Source: Hyphomicrobium methylovorum
GTDB lineage: Bacteria; Pseudomonadota; Alphaproteobacteria; Rhizobiales; Hyphomicrobiaceae
Direction: 5' to 3'
DNA: 64,000 bases
Assembly: GCF_013626205.1 (NCBI RefSeq)
Contig: NZ_QHJE01000001.1
Location: 1,426,001 to 1,490,000 of the forward strand
Part shown: positions 53,699 through 62,950 of the stretch, piece by piece
Position numbering within the stretch: position 1 is the stretch's first letter
Layout: each line of letters starts with the position of its first letter
Position numbers and translations under genes: made by a program
The notes under the pieces: generated by a model
The model's database searches: none
Seen by the model: the letters and a program-made list of their open reading frames with translations, nothing else
Told to the model about the DNA's origin: nothing

Positions 53699-53968
53699 AT
53701 GCACAAAGTGACGGTCTATACGGCAGGTAACTGCTGCTATTGCCATATGGCGAAGGACCTTTTGCGGCGTAAAGGCGCCGCGTTCGAGGAAGTCGATCTG
53801 ACAGGGCGCAGCGACCTGCGCGCCGACCTTCGGGTACGCGCTGGCGGGCGGCATACCGTTCCGCAAATCTGGATCGACGATCTCCACGTCGGCGGATGTG
53901 ACGACCTCCTGGATCTTGAGCGCTCCGGAAAACTCGACGACCTTCTTTCTCGAACCACATCGGCTTAA
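53699..53968 (+). CDS. grxC: Glutaredoxin 3 with CCYC active site
   Basis: An 89-residue glutaredoxin with HTVPQIWIDDLHVGGCDDL as the glutathione-binding half. The redox site reads GNCCYC instead of the usual CPYC, so the Pro is replaced by a second Cys. It should still reduce glutathione mixed disulfides. It is 3 bp before the nitrilase gene in a probable operon with it and the DUF1178 gene. Confidence 0.93.
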   Translation: MHKVTVYTAGNCCYCHMAKDLLRRKGAAFEEVDLTGRSDLRADLRVRAGGRHTVPQIWIDDLHVGGCDDLLDLERSGKLDDLLSRTTSA

Positions 53969-53971
53969 CCA

Positions 53972-54847
53972 ATGTCATTCGCATCGGGCTCAGGCTTTCG
54001 CGCAGCCCTCGTACAGATGTGCGCTGGCCGCGACGTATCTCGCAACGTCGCCGATGCCACCGCCCTGATCCGAGATGCGGCCTCGCAGAAGGCCGACTAT
54101 ATCCAGACGCCGGAATGCACAACGCTGATGGAGCTCGACGCGGATCGGCTGATGGCGGAAACGCACCCCGAAGCTGGCAACGCGGCTCTTGCGGCGTTCT
54201 CCGATACGGCGCGGGATCGCAAGGTCTGGCTGCACATTGGTTCGATCGCCGTCAAAGTTGGCGAGCGGCGGCTTACGAACCGGTCTTATCTGTTTGCGCC
54301 AAACGGCGAGATCGCAGCGCGCTACGATAAGATTCATATGTTCGACGTCGATCTCGGCAATGGCGAGATCTACAGCGAGAGCGTCAACTACCAAGCTGGA
54401 ACGAGCGCCGTTCTCGCGGGCTTGCCGTGGGGCATGCTCGGAATGACGATCTGTTACGATGTGCGTTTTCCGGCGCTGCATCGCGCGCTTGCGAAGGGCG
54501 GCGCGAAGTTCATCGCATCGCCGGCCGCCTTCACCCGTATCACCGGTCAAGCGCATTGGCATACGCTCCTCAGGTCGCGCGCAATCGAAACGGAAACGTT
54601 TGTTCTGGCTGCAGGGCAGACGGGACATCACGAGAACGGGCGCGAGACGTTCGGGCATAGCCTCATCATCTCTCCGTGGGGCGAGGTTTTGGCGGACGCC
54701 GGATCCGAGCCCGGAGTTGTGGTTGCCGATATCGACGTGACGCGCATCGACGATGTTCGCCGCCGCGTGCCGTCGCTGACGCACGACCGTTCGTTCGAGG
54801 TCGTGACGATTTCGACGACCCCACTTGAGGCCGCCCACGAACAATGA
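53972..54847 (+). CDS. Nitrilase-family amidohydrolase (Nit-type)
   Basis: The 291-residue protein has the Glu-Lys-Cys triad: Glu in TPECTTLM (near 48), Lys in ARYDKIHMFDVD (near 118) and Cys in MTICYDVRFP (near 157). It is like Nit1/Nit2, which act on deaminated glutathione or omega-amides. Being next to a glutaredoxin gene fits a glutathione-repair role, by inference. It overlaps the next gene by ATGA. Confidence 0.93.
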   Translation: MSFASGSGFRAALVQMCAGRDVSRNVADATALIRDAASQKADYIQTPECTTLMELDADRLMAETHPEAGNAALAAFSDTARDRKVWLHIGSIAVKVGERRLTNRSYLFAPNGEIAARYDKIHMFDVDLGNGEIYSESVNYQAGTSAVLAGLPWGMLGMTICYDVRFPALHRALAKGGAKFIASPAAFTRITGQAHWHTLLRSRAIETETFVLAAGQTGHHENGRETFGHSLIISPWGEVLADAGSEPGVVVADIDVTRIDDVRRRVPSLTHDRSFEVVTISTTPLEAAHEQ

Positions 54848-55281
54848 TCCGTTATCGCCTCGGCTGCTCCAGCGGCCACGAATTTGAAAGCTGGTTTCGA
54901 TCAAGCGCAGACTATGACGTTCAGGCCAAAACGGGTGACGTTGCCTGTCCGTTGTGCGGGTCTACGACAATCGAGAAGCTGCCGATGGCGCCGGCCGTCG
55001 TATCGAGCCGTCGCGCTGCATCGGTAAAGCCGCAAGCCGAACACGCTGAAACCAATCACAATCCGTCTGAGCTGGCCGCTCTGCGCGCCGCCCGAAAGAC
55101 CGTGATTGAGAATTCCGAGGACGTGGGAACGCGCTTCGCAGAGGAGGCGCGAAAGATCCATTTCGGCGAAACCGAAGAGCGCAGTATTCGCGGCAATTCG
55201 ACTTTCGAAGAAGCTCGAGCCCTCTTTAACGACGGCATTCCGTTCGGTGTATTGCCCCGCCTGCCCGAAGACCTGGACTGA
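54844..55281 (+). CDS. DUF1178-family protein
   Basis: A 145-residue protein starting MIRYRLGCSSGHEFESWFRS with a zinc-type CPLCGS near residue 37, the DUF1178 signature. The C-terminus EARALFNDGIPFGVLPRLPED is also conserved. Function is unknown. It is translationally coupled to the nitrilase gene, which is the usual order in alphaproteobacteria. Confidence 0.93.
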   Translation: MIRYRLGCSSGHEFESWFRSSADYDVQAKTGDVACPLCGSTTIEKLPMAPAVVSSRRAASVKPQAEHAETNHNPSELAALRAARKTVIENSEDVGTRFAEEARKIHFGETEERSIRGNSTFEEARALFNDGIPFGVLPRLPEDLD

Positions 55282-55343
55282 GCGCCGAGGCATGTCTTAC
55301 CGCGCGCGGTTCATATGCGCGTCGCTTTCGTTTTCTATTCAGG

Positions 55344-57344
55344 ATGCTCCAACGCTGCGCTAAGTCGGAGTTCGAAGCGGTGACGAACGGTAGTATTTCG
55401 CAGGCATTCGAAGCGTCCGAGGACGAGGGGTCGAATCCTGCTCCCACGGCGACGCTCGGCGAGATTATCGCACAGCGGCTGTCGCGACGAGATCTTGGGC
55501 GAGGGGTGCTCGCCGTTCTCGCGGTCGACGGCCTTCTGCCGCGTCTTGCGCCGTCTCGCGCCGAGGCCGCGAATGATGCTCCGGCGTTTTCGTTCGACGA
55601 ACTCGCAGCGGGTTTCGATGAGACGCATCATGTTGCGCAAGGCTATGACGCCGACGTGCTCATTCGCTGGGGCGACCCGCTCGTCGCCCATGCGCCGGAG
55701 TTCGATCCGTCTGCACAATCTGCCGATCGCCAAGGCCGTCAGTTTGGTTACAACAACGACTTCCTTGGGTACATCCCGATCGACGGCCGATCCGATCACG
55801 GCCTCCTCGTCGTCAATCACGAATACACCTGCACAGAACTGATGTTTCCGGGGTTCGGCGATGTCGAGCGTTCGGCGCGAGCGGCCCACGCGACAGAGGA
55901 CCAGGTCGCGATTGAAATGATGGCGCACGGTGGCTCCGTTCTCGAAGTCAAACGCGAGAATGGAAAGTGGCACGTCGTCAGCGACAGCAATTATGCCCGG
56001 CGCATTACGGCTGAGACCGAAATGCGTATTTCGGGACCGGCCGCCCGACATTTGAAGATGCGCACGGGAGCCGATTCATCAGGCACGCGCGTCAAAGGCA
56101 TGCTCAACAACTGCGCTGGAGCCGTTACGCCGTGGGGAACGTGGCTGACGTGCGAGGAGAACATCAACGGGTATTTCATGAACATCGACGCCGCGGCGAC
56201 CCACCCCGATGCCACGGCTCTCAAGCGCTATGGCATTCCGGCGATGTTTTATTCCTGGGGCCGATTCCACGATCGCTTTGACCTCGGCAAAGAGCCGAAC
56301 GAATGTCATCGCTTCGGATGGGTTGTCGAGATTGATCCGTTCGATCCCGCATCGACGCCGGTTAAGCGGACGGCGCTCGGCCGTTTCAAACACGAGGGCG
56401 CGGGCAACATCGTCAACAAGGATGGCCGGTTCGTTATCTATCAGGGTGACGATCAGCGCTTCGACTACGTCTACAAATTCGTGACGACCGCACGTGTGGA
56501 TACGTCCGACCGCGCAGCTAATCGCGATATTCTGGACGATGGTACGCTTTACGTGGCGCGCTTCGATGCCGATGGGACAGGGGTTTGGCTTCCACTCGTT
56601 CAGGGCCAGGGGCCGCTAACACCCGAAAACGGATTTCACACCCAAGGCGATGTCGTGATCTTCGCGCGCCTTGCTGCGGACCTGCTCGGCGCCACGAAAA
56701 TGGATCGGCCCGAAGACATCGAAGCCAATCCGAAAACGAATTCCGTCTTCGTCATGCTGACAAACAATTCCAAGCGCACGCCTGAGCAAACGGACGCCGC
56801 AAATCCTCGTGCTCCCAATGCGTATGGCCACATCATCGAGATCAAGCCGGACGCCGATGATCACTCGGCAGCGGCATTCCGCTGGAACATTCTGGTCCGC
56901 TGCGGCGATCCTGCGATCGCCGACGTTGGCGCAACTTTCAATGCGCTGACGACGAAGGATGGTTGGTTCGCCAATCCGGACAACTGCGTGGTGGACGCGC
57001 TCGGGCGGCTCTGGATTGCCACCGACGGGAACTCCGAAGCGACGACCGGGCGGAACGACGGAATCTTCGCGCTCGAAACTGAGGGTTCACGGCGGGGAAC
57101 CTCCAAGCTCTTCTTCCGCGTGCCTACGGGCGCGGAAATGTGTGGGCCGTATTTCACGCCTGATCTCGAAACGTTCTTCGTTGCCGTTCAGCACCCCGGC
57201 GAAGGCGACTACGACGACCCGAATGCTCCCGCCTCGACGTTCGAAGCCCCGTTGACGCGCTGGCCGGACTTCAAAGACGACATGCCCCCTCGCCCCTCCG
57301 TCATCGCGATTACGCGCAAGGGCGGAGGCAAGATCGCGGTTTGA
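55344..57344 (+). CDS. PhoX-type phosphatase (DUF839), Tat-exported
   Basis: The 666-residue protein has a twin-arginine start (SRRDLGRGVLAVLAVDG, near residues 46-62) and the DUF839/PhoX domain: YNNDFLGYIP, VVNHEYTCTELMFPG, NCAGAVTPWGTWLTCEEN, YGWVVEIDP-like block (RFGWVVEIDPFDP) and CVDALGRLWIATDGN-like C-terminal part. PhoX enzymes are calcium/iron alkaline phosphatases active in phosphate shortage. The start could also be a GTG at 55380 with GGAG upstream. No Pho box was seen. Confidence 0.88.
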   Translation: MLQRCAKSEFEAVTNGSISQAFEASEDEGSNPAPTATLGEIIAQRLSRRDLGRGVLAVLAVDGLLPRLAPSRAEAANDAPAFSFDELAAGFDETHHVAQGYDADVLIRWGDPLVAHAPEFDPSAQSADRQGRQFGYNNDFLGYIPIDGRSDHGLLVVNHEYTCTELMFPGFGDVERSARAAHATEDQVAIEMMAHGGSVLEVKRENGKWHVVSDSNYARRITAETEMRISGPAARHLKMRTGADSSGTRVKGMLNNCAGAVTPWGTWLTCEENINGYFMNIDAAATHPDATALKRYGIPAMFYSWGRFHDRFDLGKEPNECHRFGWVVEIDPFDPASTPVKRTALGRFKHEGAGNIVNKDGRFVIYQGDDQRFDYVYKFVTTARVDTSDRAANRDILDDGTLYVARFDADGTGVWLPLVQGQGPLTPENGFHTQGDVVIFARLAADLLGATKMDRPEDIEANPKTNSVFVMLTNNSKRTPEQTDAANPRAPNAYGHIIEIKPDADDHSAAAFRWNILVRCGDPAIADVGATFNALTTKDGWFANPDNCVVDALGRLWIATDGNSEATTGRNDGIFALETEGSRRGTSKLFFRVPTGAEMCGPYFTPDLETFFVAVQHPGEGDYDDPNAPASTFEAPLTRWPDFKDDMPPRPSVIAITRKGGGKIAV

Positions 57345-57403
57345 CGGGTCCCTTTCCGCCTTCTTCACCATAGTCTGCCGCCCAGTCTCTCCGGAGAGGC
57401 ATT

Positions 57404-58570
57404 TTGACGGTTGCGGGGGTGGGCGGAAGCGGTGCAAACATCGACTCCTGGTCGGAGCTTTTGCTCCCAGCGGAGATCACCCGGAAGATGACATCGACGG
57501 TTACCCGATTTGACTCGGCCGCGCGTTCCGCATCGCGCGCCTCTTCTGCTCTTCGCCATGACTGGACCCGGACGGACGCGCTGGCGCTCTACGATCTGCC
57601 GTTCATGGACCTGCTGTACCGGGCGCAGACTGTGCACCGGTCTGCCTTCGATCCCAACAAAGTTCAAAAGAGCCGTCTGCTATCGATCAAGACGGGCGGC
57701 TGCGCCGAAGATTGCGGCTACTGCAGCCAATCAGCCCACCACAAGACCGGTCTCAAAGCCTCGAAGCTGATGGAAGTTGAGCGCGTGCTGGCCGAAGCGC
57801 GGAAGGCGAAGGCCGAGGGCTCATCGCGCTATTGCATGGGTGCCGCCTGGCGGAGCCCCAAAGCGCGCGACATGGACGTCATCGTAGCCATGGTCGAGGG
57901 CGTGAAGGCGCTCGGCATGGAAACGTGCATGACGCTCGGCATGCTTTCAGACGAGGATATCGTCAAACTGCGCGATGCCGGACTCGATTACTACAATCAC
58001 AACATCGATACGTCGGAAGCCTATTACGAGAAGATCATCACGACGCGCACCTTCGCCGAACGCCTCGATACGCTGGCGCGCGTGCGTGAAGCGGGCATGA
58101 AGGTCTGCTCGGGAGGCATCGTCGGCATGGGCGAAACGCGCGAAGACCGCGCCGACATGCTGGTTACGCTCGCCAACCTCGAAGAGCATCCTGAGAGCGT
58201 GCCGATCAACATGCTCGTCGCTATTCCCGGTACGCCGCTTGAGGGCGCCGATCGCATCGACCCCATCGATTTCGTGCGCACGATTGCTGTCGCCCGCATC
58301 ATGATGCCGAAGTCGTTCGTGCGGCTTTCTGCCGGGCGTACCGAGATGAGCGACGAAATGCAGGCGATGTGCTTCTTCGCTGGCGCCAATTCGATCTTCG
58401 CAGGTGACACGCTGCTGACGGCGGACAATCCTGGCGAAGACAAAGACAGCCGCCTTTTCGCGAAACTTGGCATTTCCGCGCTTGAGCTTGATCGGAGCGA
58501 AGAGAGCGACGGCTCATTTGAAAATGGAACCGGCGTTTGCGCCGGCCTCAAGGATGTCCGACAGTCATGA
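57404..58570 (+). CDS. bioB: Biotin synthase
   Basis: BioB is a radical-SAM enzyme that inserts sulfur into dethiobiotin. The cluster cysteines are in [16 protein letters not shown], and [13 protein letters not shown] and [18 protein letters not shown] follow. GGAGAGG (57393-57399) lies 4 bp before the TTG at 57404, so I keep this start (388 residues); an ATG at 57488 would give a 360-residue protein nearer the usual length but lacks a good ribosome binding site. First gene of bioBFDAZ. No BioR box was recognised in the 60 bp upstream. Confidence 0.95.
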   Translation: MTVAGVGGSGANIDSWSELLLPAEITRKMTSTVTRFDSAARSASRASSALRHDWTRTDALALYDLPFMDLLYRAQTVHRSAFDPNKVQKSRLLSIKTGGCAEDCGYCSQSAHHKTGLKASKLMEVERVLAEARKAKAEGSSRYCMGAAWRSPKARDMDVIVAMVEGVKALGMETCMTLGMLSDEDIVKLRDAGLDYYNHNIDTSEAYYEKIITTRTFAERLDTLARVREAGMKVCSGGIVGMGETREDRADMLVTLANLEEHPESVPINMLVAIPGTPLEGADRIDPIDFVRTIAVARIMMPKSFVRLSAGRTEMSDEMQAMCFFAGANSIFAGDTLLTADNPGEDKDSRLFAKLGISALELDRSEESDGSFENGTGVCAGLKDVRQS

Positions 58571-59687
58571 ACGCGCACTTGAGGCGCTGGCGCGCCGAGG
58601 CCGGCTCCGCTCTCTAGCTGCGCCGCAGGGCGCTGACTTTACCTCCAACGACTATCTCGGCTTTGCGCAGTCCGCGAAAATGGGCGAGGCCGTAAAGCAA
58701 GCGCTTGCGCGTGGCGTTCCCGTTGGGGCGGGAGGATCGCGTCTTCTGCGCGGCAATCACGCGGAGCACGAAGCGCTAGAGCGCGAGGCTGCCGATTTCT
58801 TCGGCGCAGAGAGCGCGCTCTTTTTCGGCGGCGGCTTCATCGCCAACACTGCACTGCTCGCAACGCTTCCCGCACGTGGCGATCTTATCGTTTACGACGA
58901 ACTCATTCATGCAAGCGCGCATGAGGGCATTCGCCTTTCCAAAGCGGACGCCGTGAGCGCTCGACACAACGATGCCGAAAGCATCGCGGCCGCAATCGAT
59001 ATGTGGCGCGCTGCAGGGCATTCGGGTCGACCATGGATCGTGATCGAAAGCCTGTACAGCATGGACGGCGACCAAGCGCCGATCGATGCGATTTTTGACA
59101 TGGCGCAGAAGCATGACGCCATCCTGATCGTCGATGAAGCGCATGCGACGGGTGTGTTCGGACCCGACGGACGCGGGCTCGCGGCCCACCTTGAAGGCCG
59201 CGCCGACGTCATTTCCGTTCATACGTGCGGAAAGGCTCTCGGTGTGATGGGCGCTCTGGTTCTGGCGCCGCGCAGGATGCGCGATTTTCTCATCAATCGC
59301 GCCCGCTCGTTTATCTACGCAACGGCACCGTCGCCGCTCGTCGCCGCCGCCGTCCGCGCCTCGCTTCAACTTTGCCGAGACGAACCCGAGCGGCGCGATG
59401 ATCTTCATCGCCTCATCGCGTTTACCGGGCGGGAGCTTTCCAAGCACACCCAATATCGGCCGTCTGGCTCTCAGATTCAGCCTATCGTTGTCGGCTCAGA
59501 CGTTCGTGCGGTTGCGCTTGCGTCGGCGCTCCAAGCGCGGGGGTACGACATCCGAGCGATCCGCCCGCCGACCGTACCAGAGGGCACGGCGCGGCTTAGA
59601 CTAACGATTACGCTGAATGCGACTGAAAACATGATCTCCGCGCTCGTTCGCGACCTCGCTTGTGCGGATGCGGAGACGGCCGCATGA
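58554..59687 (+). CDS. bioF: 8-amino-7-oxononanoate synthase
   Basis: A 377-residue PLP enzyme joining pimeloyl-ACP and L-alanine. [27 protein letters not shown] and [16 protein letters not shown] are typical, and the PLP Lys is in [13 protein letters not shown]. The chosen ATG ([12 protein letters not shown]) overlaps the end of bioB by 17 bp; a longer in-frame start at 58467 lies deep inside bioB. It overlaps bioD by ATGA. Confidence 0.95.
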   Translation: MSDSHERALEALARRGRLRSLAAPQGADFTSNDYLGFAQSAKMGEAVKQALARGVPVGAGGSRLLRGNHAEHEALEREAADFFGAESALFFGGGFIANTALLATLPARGDLIVYDELIHASAHEGIRLSKADAVSARHNDAESIAAAIDMWRAAGHSGRPWIVIESLYSMDGDQAPIDAIFDMAQKHDAILIVDEAHATGVFGPDGRGLAAHLEGRADVISVHTCGKALGVMGALVLAPRRMRDFLINRARSFIYATAPSPLVAAAVRASLQLCRDEPERRDDLHRLIAFTGRELSKHTQYRPSGSQIQPIVVGSDVRAVALASALQARGYDIRAIRPPTVPEGTARLRLTITLNATENMISALVRDLACADAETAA

Positions 59688-60331
59688 GCGTGCGCATCGT
59701 TGTTGCAGGAACAGACACCAACATTGGCAAAACGGTTTTCGCAGCGGCGCTGACGCAGGCGCTCGGCGCGAGCTACTGGAAACCGACACAATCCGGACTC
59801 GCCGGTGAAACAGATTCCGAAGTTGTCGCGCGGCTTTCAAAGGCTGGCCCGGAGCGCATTCTGCCCGAGGGCTACCGGCTGAACAGCCCCGCTTCGCCGC
59901 ATGTTTCGGCAGAGATCGACGGCCTCCAGATCGATCCGGACACGTTGCGGCCGCACGATCATCCGGCGCCACTGGTCATTGAACTGGCGGGCGGTCTCGC
60001 CGTGCCGCTAACGCGCGACCTGTTGCAGATCGATCTTCTATCGACGTGGGCTCTGCCCGTCGTGCTTTGCGCTTCGACGCGGCTTGGAACGATCAATCAT
60101 TCATTGCTGTCGATCGAAGCGCTAAAACGACGGTCCATCCCGATCATGGGGATTGCCTTCATCGGCGACGAAGCCCGCGACAGCGAGCAAACGATTGCTG
60201 CATTCGGCGGCGTGAAGCATCTGGGTCGCTTGCCGCAGATCGATCCGCTCGATGCACATTCGTTACGTGCCGCATTCAACGCGAACTTCAACGTGAGCGA
60301 TTTCGCGAGCGAAGGCGTGCCAAGATCATGA
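59684..60331 (+). CDS. bioD: Dethiobiotin synthetase
   Basis: A 215-residue ATP-dependent carboxylase forming the ureido ring of dethiobiotin. The P-loop is GTDTNIGKTVF and the substrate-binding KPTQSGLAGETDSE follows; the middle LVIELAGGLAVPL is the family's EGAGG-like block. ATGA overlaps on both sides (with bioF and bioA) show tight coupling. Confidence 0.94.
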   Translation: MSVRIVVAGTDTNIGKTVFAAALTQALGASYWKPTQSGLAGETDSEVVARLSKAGPERILPEGYRLNSPASPHVSAEIDGLQIDPDTLRPHDHPAPLVIELAGGLAVPLTRDLLQIDLLSTWALPVVLCASTRLGTINHSLLSIEALKRRSIPIMGIAFIGDEARDSEQTIAAFGGVKHLGRLPQIDPLDAHSLRAAFNANFNVSDFASEGVPRS

Positions 60332-61587
60332 CATCATCACCTGTCTGGCACCCTTTCACGCAACATGGCCTCGAACAGCAGTTTCCGGAAATCGTTCGCT
60401 CCGAAGGCGCTTGGCTTGAAACCCGTGATGGGCAGCGGATTTTCGACGGCATTTCGTCGTGGTGGGTCATCACCCATCGCCATCGTCACCCGAAAATCAT
60501 TGAAGCCATTCGCAATCAGGCCGAGCGGCTCGATCAGGTCATCTTCGCGGGACTGACGCATGAGCCCGCAGAAGCCACGGCGCGCGCGCTTCTCGACATG
60601 GTGCCTGCGGGGCTCGCGCATGTTTTCTTTTCCGATAGTGGTTCAACAGCTGTCGAAGTCGGATTGAAGATGGCGCTTGGATATTGGCGCAACATCGGCC
60701 AAAGCCGAACGCGCGTTCTGGCGCTTGAGCACGCCTATCATGGCGATACCGTTGGCACGATGTCGGCCGGCGCGCGCGGTGTATTCAACGCTCCCTATGA
60801 ACCCCTTCTCTTCGACGTGGGACGCATTCCTTTTCCGCTGGCTGGTCGACAGCAGGATACGTTCGACGCGCTCGAAGCAGAATGCCGAACCGGCGCCGTC
60901 GCCGCCTTCATCTGCGAGCCACTGGTTCTCGGTGCGGGCGGAATGCTGCTTTACGATGCCGCAACCCTGCAGGAGATGCAGCGGATTTGCGCGGCGTATG
61001 GCGTACTCTTCATCGCAGATGAAGTCATGACGGGCTTCGGCCGGACGGGCACCGCATTTGCCTGCGAACAAGCTGGTTTCACGCCTGACATTCTTTGTCT
61101 TGCGAAAGGTCTGACCGGCGGCTCAATACCGCTCGCTGTGACGCTGTGCACGTCCGCGATTTTTCAGGCGCACCTTTCCGAGGATCGCGCGCGCATGTTC
61201 TTTCATTCGAGTTCTTTTACAGCGAACCCGATTGCATGCGCGGCCGCGGTGGCAAACCTCACTATTTGGCGCGATGAGCCAGTGCTTGATCGCGTGAAGA
61301 AAATCGCAGAGGCACAGGAGCGCGGCCTCGCCGCGCTTGAGGCAACCGAGCGCTTCGAGAATCTTCGTCGTCTCGGAACCATCGCCGCTGCCGAAATCAA
61401 AGGCGGCGACAGCGGGTATCTCAACGACATTTCGCTACGTTTGCGCGCCGCGCTGCTGCGCCGGGGCGTTCTTCTCAGGCCGCTCGGAAATACGCTTTAT
61501 GTGATGCCGCCTTACTGCGCGACGGATGATGATCTCGACGCCGTCTACGCTCACATTGAAGACGCGATCGATGAGGTCGGACGATGA
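60328..61587 (+). CDS. bioA: Adenosylmethionine-8-amino-7-oxononanoate aminotransferase
   Basis: A 419-residue PLP aminotransferase that makes 7,8-diaminononanoate. WHPFTQH near the start, GISSWWVITHRHRHP, FFSDSGSTAVEVGLKMAL and the PLP lysine in CLAKGLTGGSIPLAVTL are clear. The ATG overlaps the bioD stop; an earlier in-frame start at 60046 lies inside bioD and is rejected. bioZ overlaps its end by ATGA. Confidence 0.96.
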   Translation: MTSSPVWHPFTQHGLEQQFPEIVRSEGAWLETRDGQRIFDGISSWWVITHRHRHPKIIEAIRNQAERLDQVIFAGLTHEPAEATARALLDMVPAGLAHVFFSDSGSTAVEVGLKMALGYWRNIGQSRTRVLALEHAYHGDTVGTMSAGARGVFNAPYEPLLFDVGRIPFPLAGRQQDTFDALEAECRTGAVAAFICEPLVLGAGGMLLYDAATLQEMQRICAAYGVLFIADEVMTGFGRTGTAFACEQAGFTPDILCLAKGLTGGSIPLAVTLCTSAIFQAHLSEDRARMFFHSSSFTANPIACAAAVANLTIWRDEPVLDRVKKIAEAQERGLAALEATERFENLRRLGTIAAAEIKGGDSGYLNDISLRLRAALLRRGVLLRPLGNTLYVMPPYCATDDDLDAVYAHIEDAIDEVGR

Positions 61588-62564
61588 GCGGCGTCGAAAT
61601 TATCGGGCTTGGGCATTTCGCGCCGAGCCGCGTTGTACCCAACAGCGAAATCGAAAACCGTCTGGGACTCCAATCTGGATGGATCAAGCGGCGAACAGGC
61701 ATCGAAGCGCGGCGCTATGCGGCGGACGACGAAGCCTTGTCCGATCTTGCCGTTGCCGCTGGCGACATGGCGTTGAAGCGTGCTGGCTTCCGCCGGGACG
61801 ACGTGGCGCTGCTGCTGCTCGCGACATCGACGCCGGATCATCTATTGCCGCCGAGCGCCCCGCTCGTCGCGCATCGGCTTAGACTCGCGTCAGCGGGCGG
61901 GATCGACATGGCGGGCGCGTGCGCGGGGTTTATCTACGCGCTGACGCTCGCCGATAGTTTCGTTCGCACGCATGGCCAAGCGGTACTTGTCATCGCAGCG
62001 AATATTCTGTCCCGACGTATCAATCCGGCAGAGCGTGCGAGCAGCGTTTTGTTTGCCGACGCGGCTGGCGCCGTTCTCCTCGCGCCCAGCGAGCGGGACG
62101 ACGCTGGTGTGATCGGCGCGCATCTTGCGGCCGCAGGTGCGCACTATGATCTGATAAAAATTCCAGGTGGAGGAAGCCGCAAACCGTTCGGCGCCGATTT
62201 CGATCCCGCCGAGGCGCTGATGGCCATGCCTGACGGCCAATCGGTCTATACGAAGGCCGTCGCAATGATGGCGACTGCGGCGACGACCGCGCTCGGCAAG
62301 GCGCGCGTTGACGTCTCAGACGTCAACCATTTTATTCCGCATCAGGCCAACGCACGTCTGATGGCGACTGTCGCGCATCAGATTGGCGTTCGGCCGGACG
62401 TGATGCGTTCGACCGTCGATCAATTCGGCAACAGCTCTGCTGCGACCATTCCTTTCACGATGTCGATGGCTGCCGAAAAAACTCCAAACGCGCGCGGCGA
62501 TATCATCCTTATGACCGCGGCGGGTGCAGGCCTCTCCGGCGGCGGCGCTGTTTTTCGCTCGTAG
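61584..62564 (+). CDS. bioZ: BioZ-type beta-ketoacyl-ACP synthase III
   Basis: A 326-residue FabH-fold enzyme. The catalytic Cys is in DMAGACAGFIYAL (near 112), His in HFIPHQANARLM and Asn in FGNSSAATIP. In bioBFDAZ operons of Agrobacterium and Mesorhizobium the BioZ enzyme joins a C5 acyl-CoA with malonyl-ACP to start the pimelate moiety. The operon position, with an ATGA overlap to bioA, supports BioZ over FabH. Confidence 0.9.
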   Translation: MSGVEIIGLGHFAPSRVVPNSEIENRLGLQSGWIKRRTGIEARRYAADDEALSDLAVAAGDMALKRAGFRRDDVALLLLATSTPDHLLPPSAPLVAHRLRLASAGGIDMAGACAGFIYALTLADSFVRTHGQAVLVIAANILSRRINPAERASSVLFADAAGAVLLAPSERDDAGVIGAHLAAAGAHYDLIKIPGGGSRKPFGADFDPAEALMAMPDGQSVYTKAVAMMATAATTALGKARVDVSDVNHFIPHQANARLMATVAHQIGVRPDVMRSTVDQFGNSSAATIPFTMSMAAEKTPNARGDIILMTAAGAGLSGGGAVFRS

Positions 62565-62609
62565 GCAAACCCTACGCGATCCGTCGCAAACGCATACATA
62601 ACTTTAATC

Positions 62610-62638
62610 TTGACTTGAGTAGTCTAGATTAGCTTAAT
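62610..62638 (+). promoter_or_regulatory. Putative promoter upstream of the haemin-uptake region
   Basis: TTGACT (62610-62615), a 17-bp spacer and CTTAAT (62633-62638) form a fair sigma-70 promoter, with transcription expected near 62645. An imperfect dyad TAATCT / AGATTA overlaps it (62605-62632), a possible operator for an iron regulator, but it does not match a Fur, Irr or RirA consensus that I could confirm. Confidence 0.45.
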
Positions 62639-62689
62639 GTCCTCGTGCCATTTGCGAGGCCTTGAACCTCGATACATTGGAGAGACACG

Positions 62690-62872
62690 ATGAAGCGTTC
62701 ACACCTTGAGGGTGAGCGAGCCGATGCGCGCGATTTGTCGAGCACCGCTTTGACTGCAACATTGTTTGCGGCTTCCGCAGGTATGATCTGGGACTTGGCA
62801 ACGGGCCATGCTTCCGCTTTCGATCGCATCCTTTCAAATCTTTCCGATAGCGAAACACCGAACTCACGTTGA
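62690..62872 (+). CDS. Small protein of unknown function, 60 residues
   Basis: The frame MKRSHLEGERADARDLSST continues through a short hydrophobic patch (LTATLFAASAGMIWDLA) and ends polar. GGAGAG lies 5 bp before the ATG and a promoter 50 bp upstream. A 9-bp hairpin GAACTCACG / CGTGAGTTC (62860-62882) spans its stop codon and may separate it from the next gene. No family is recognised. Confidence 0.65.
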   Translation: MKRSHLEGERADARDLSSTALTATLFAASAGMIWDLATGHASAFDRILSNLSDSETPNSR

Positions 62873-62950
62873 GCGTGAGTTCAAAGCGCAATTGCGCGCG
62901 CCTTGCGCATATTTCAATCAATCATCCCCATGCTGACGGAGAGTGACGAT

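Noticed and set aside
57345-57404. BioR operator upstream of bioB
   Set aside because: No TTATCTATAA-like palindrome is present in this short gap.
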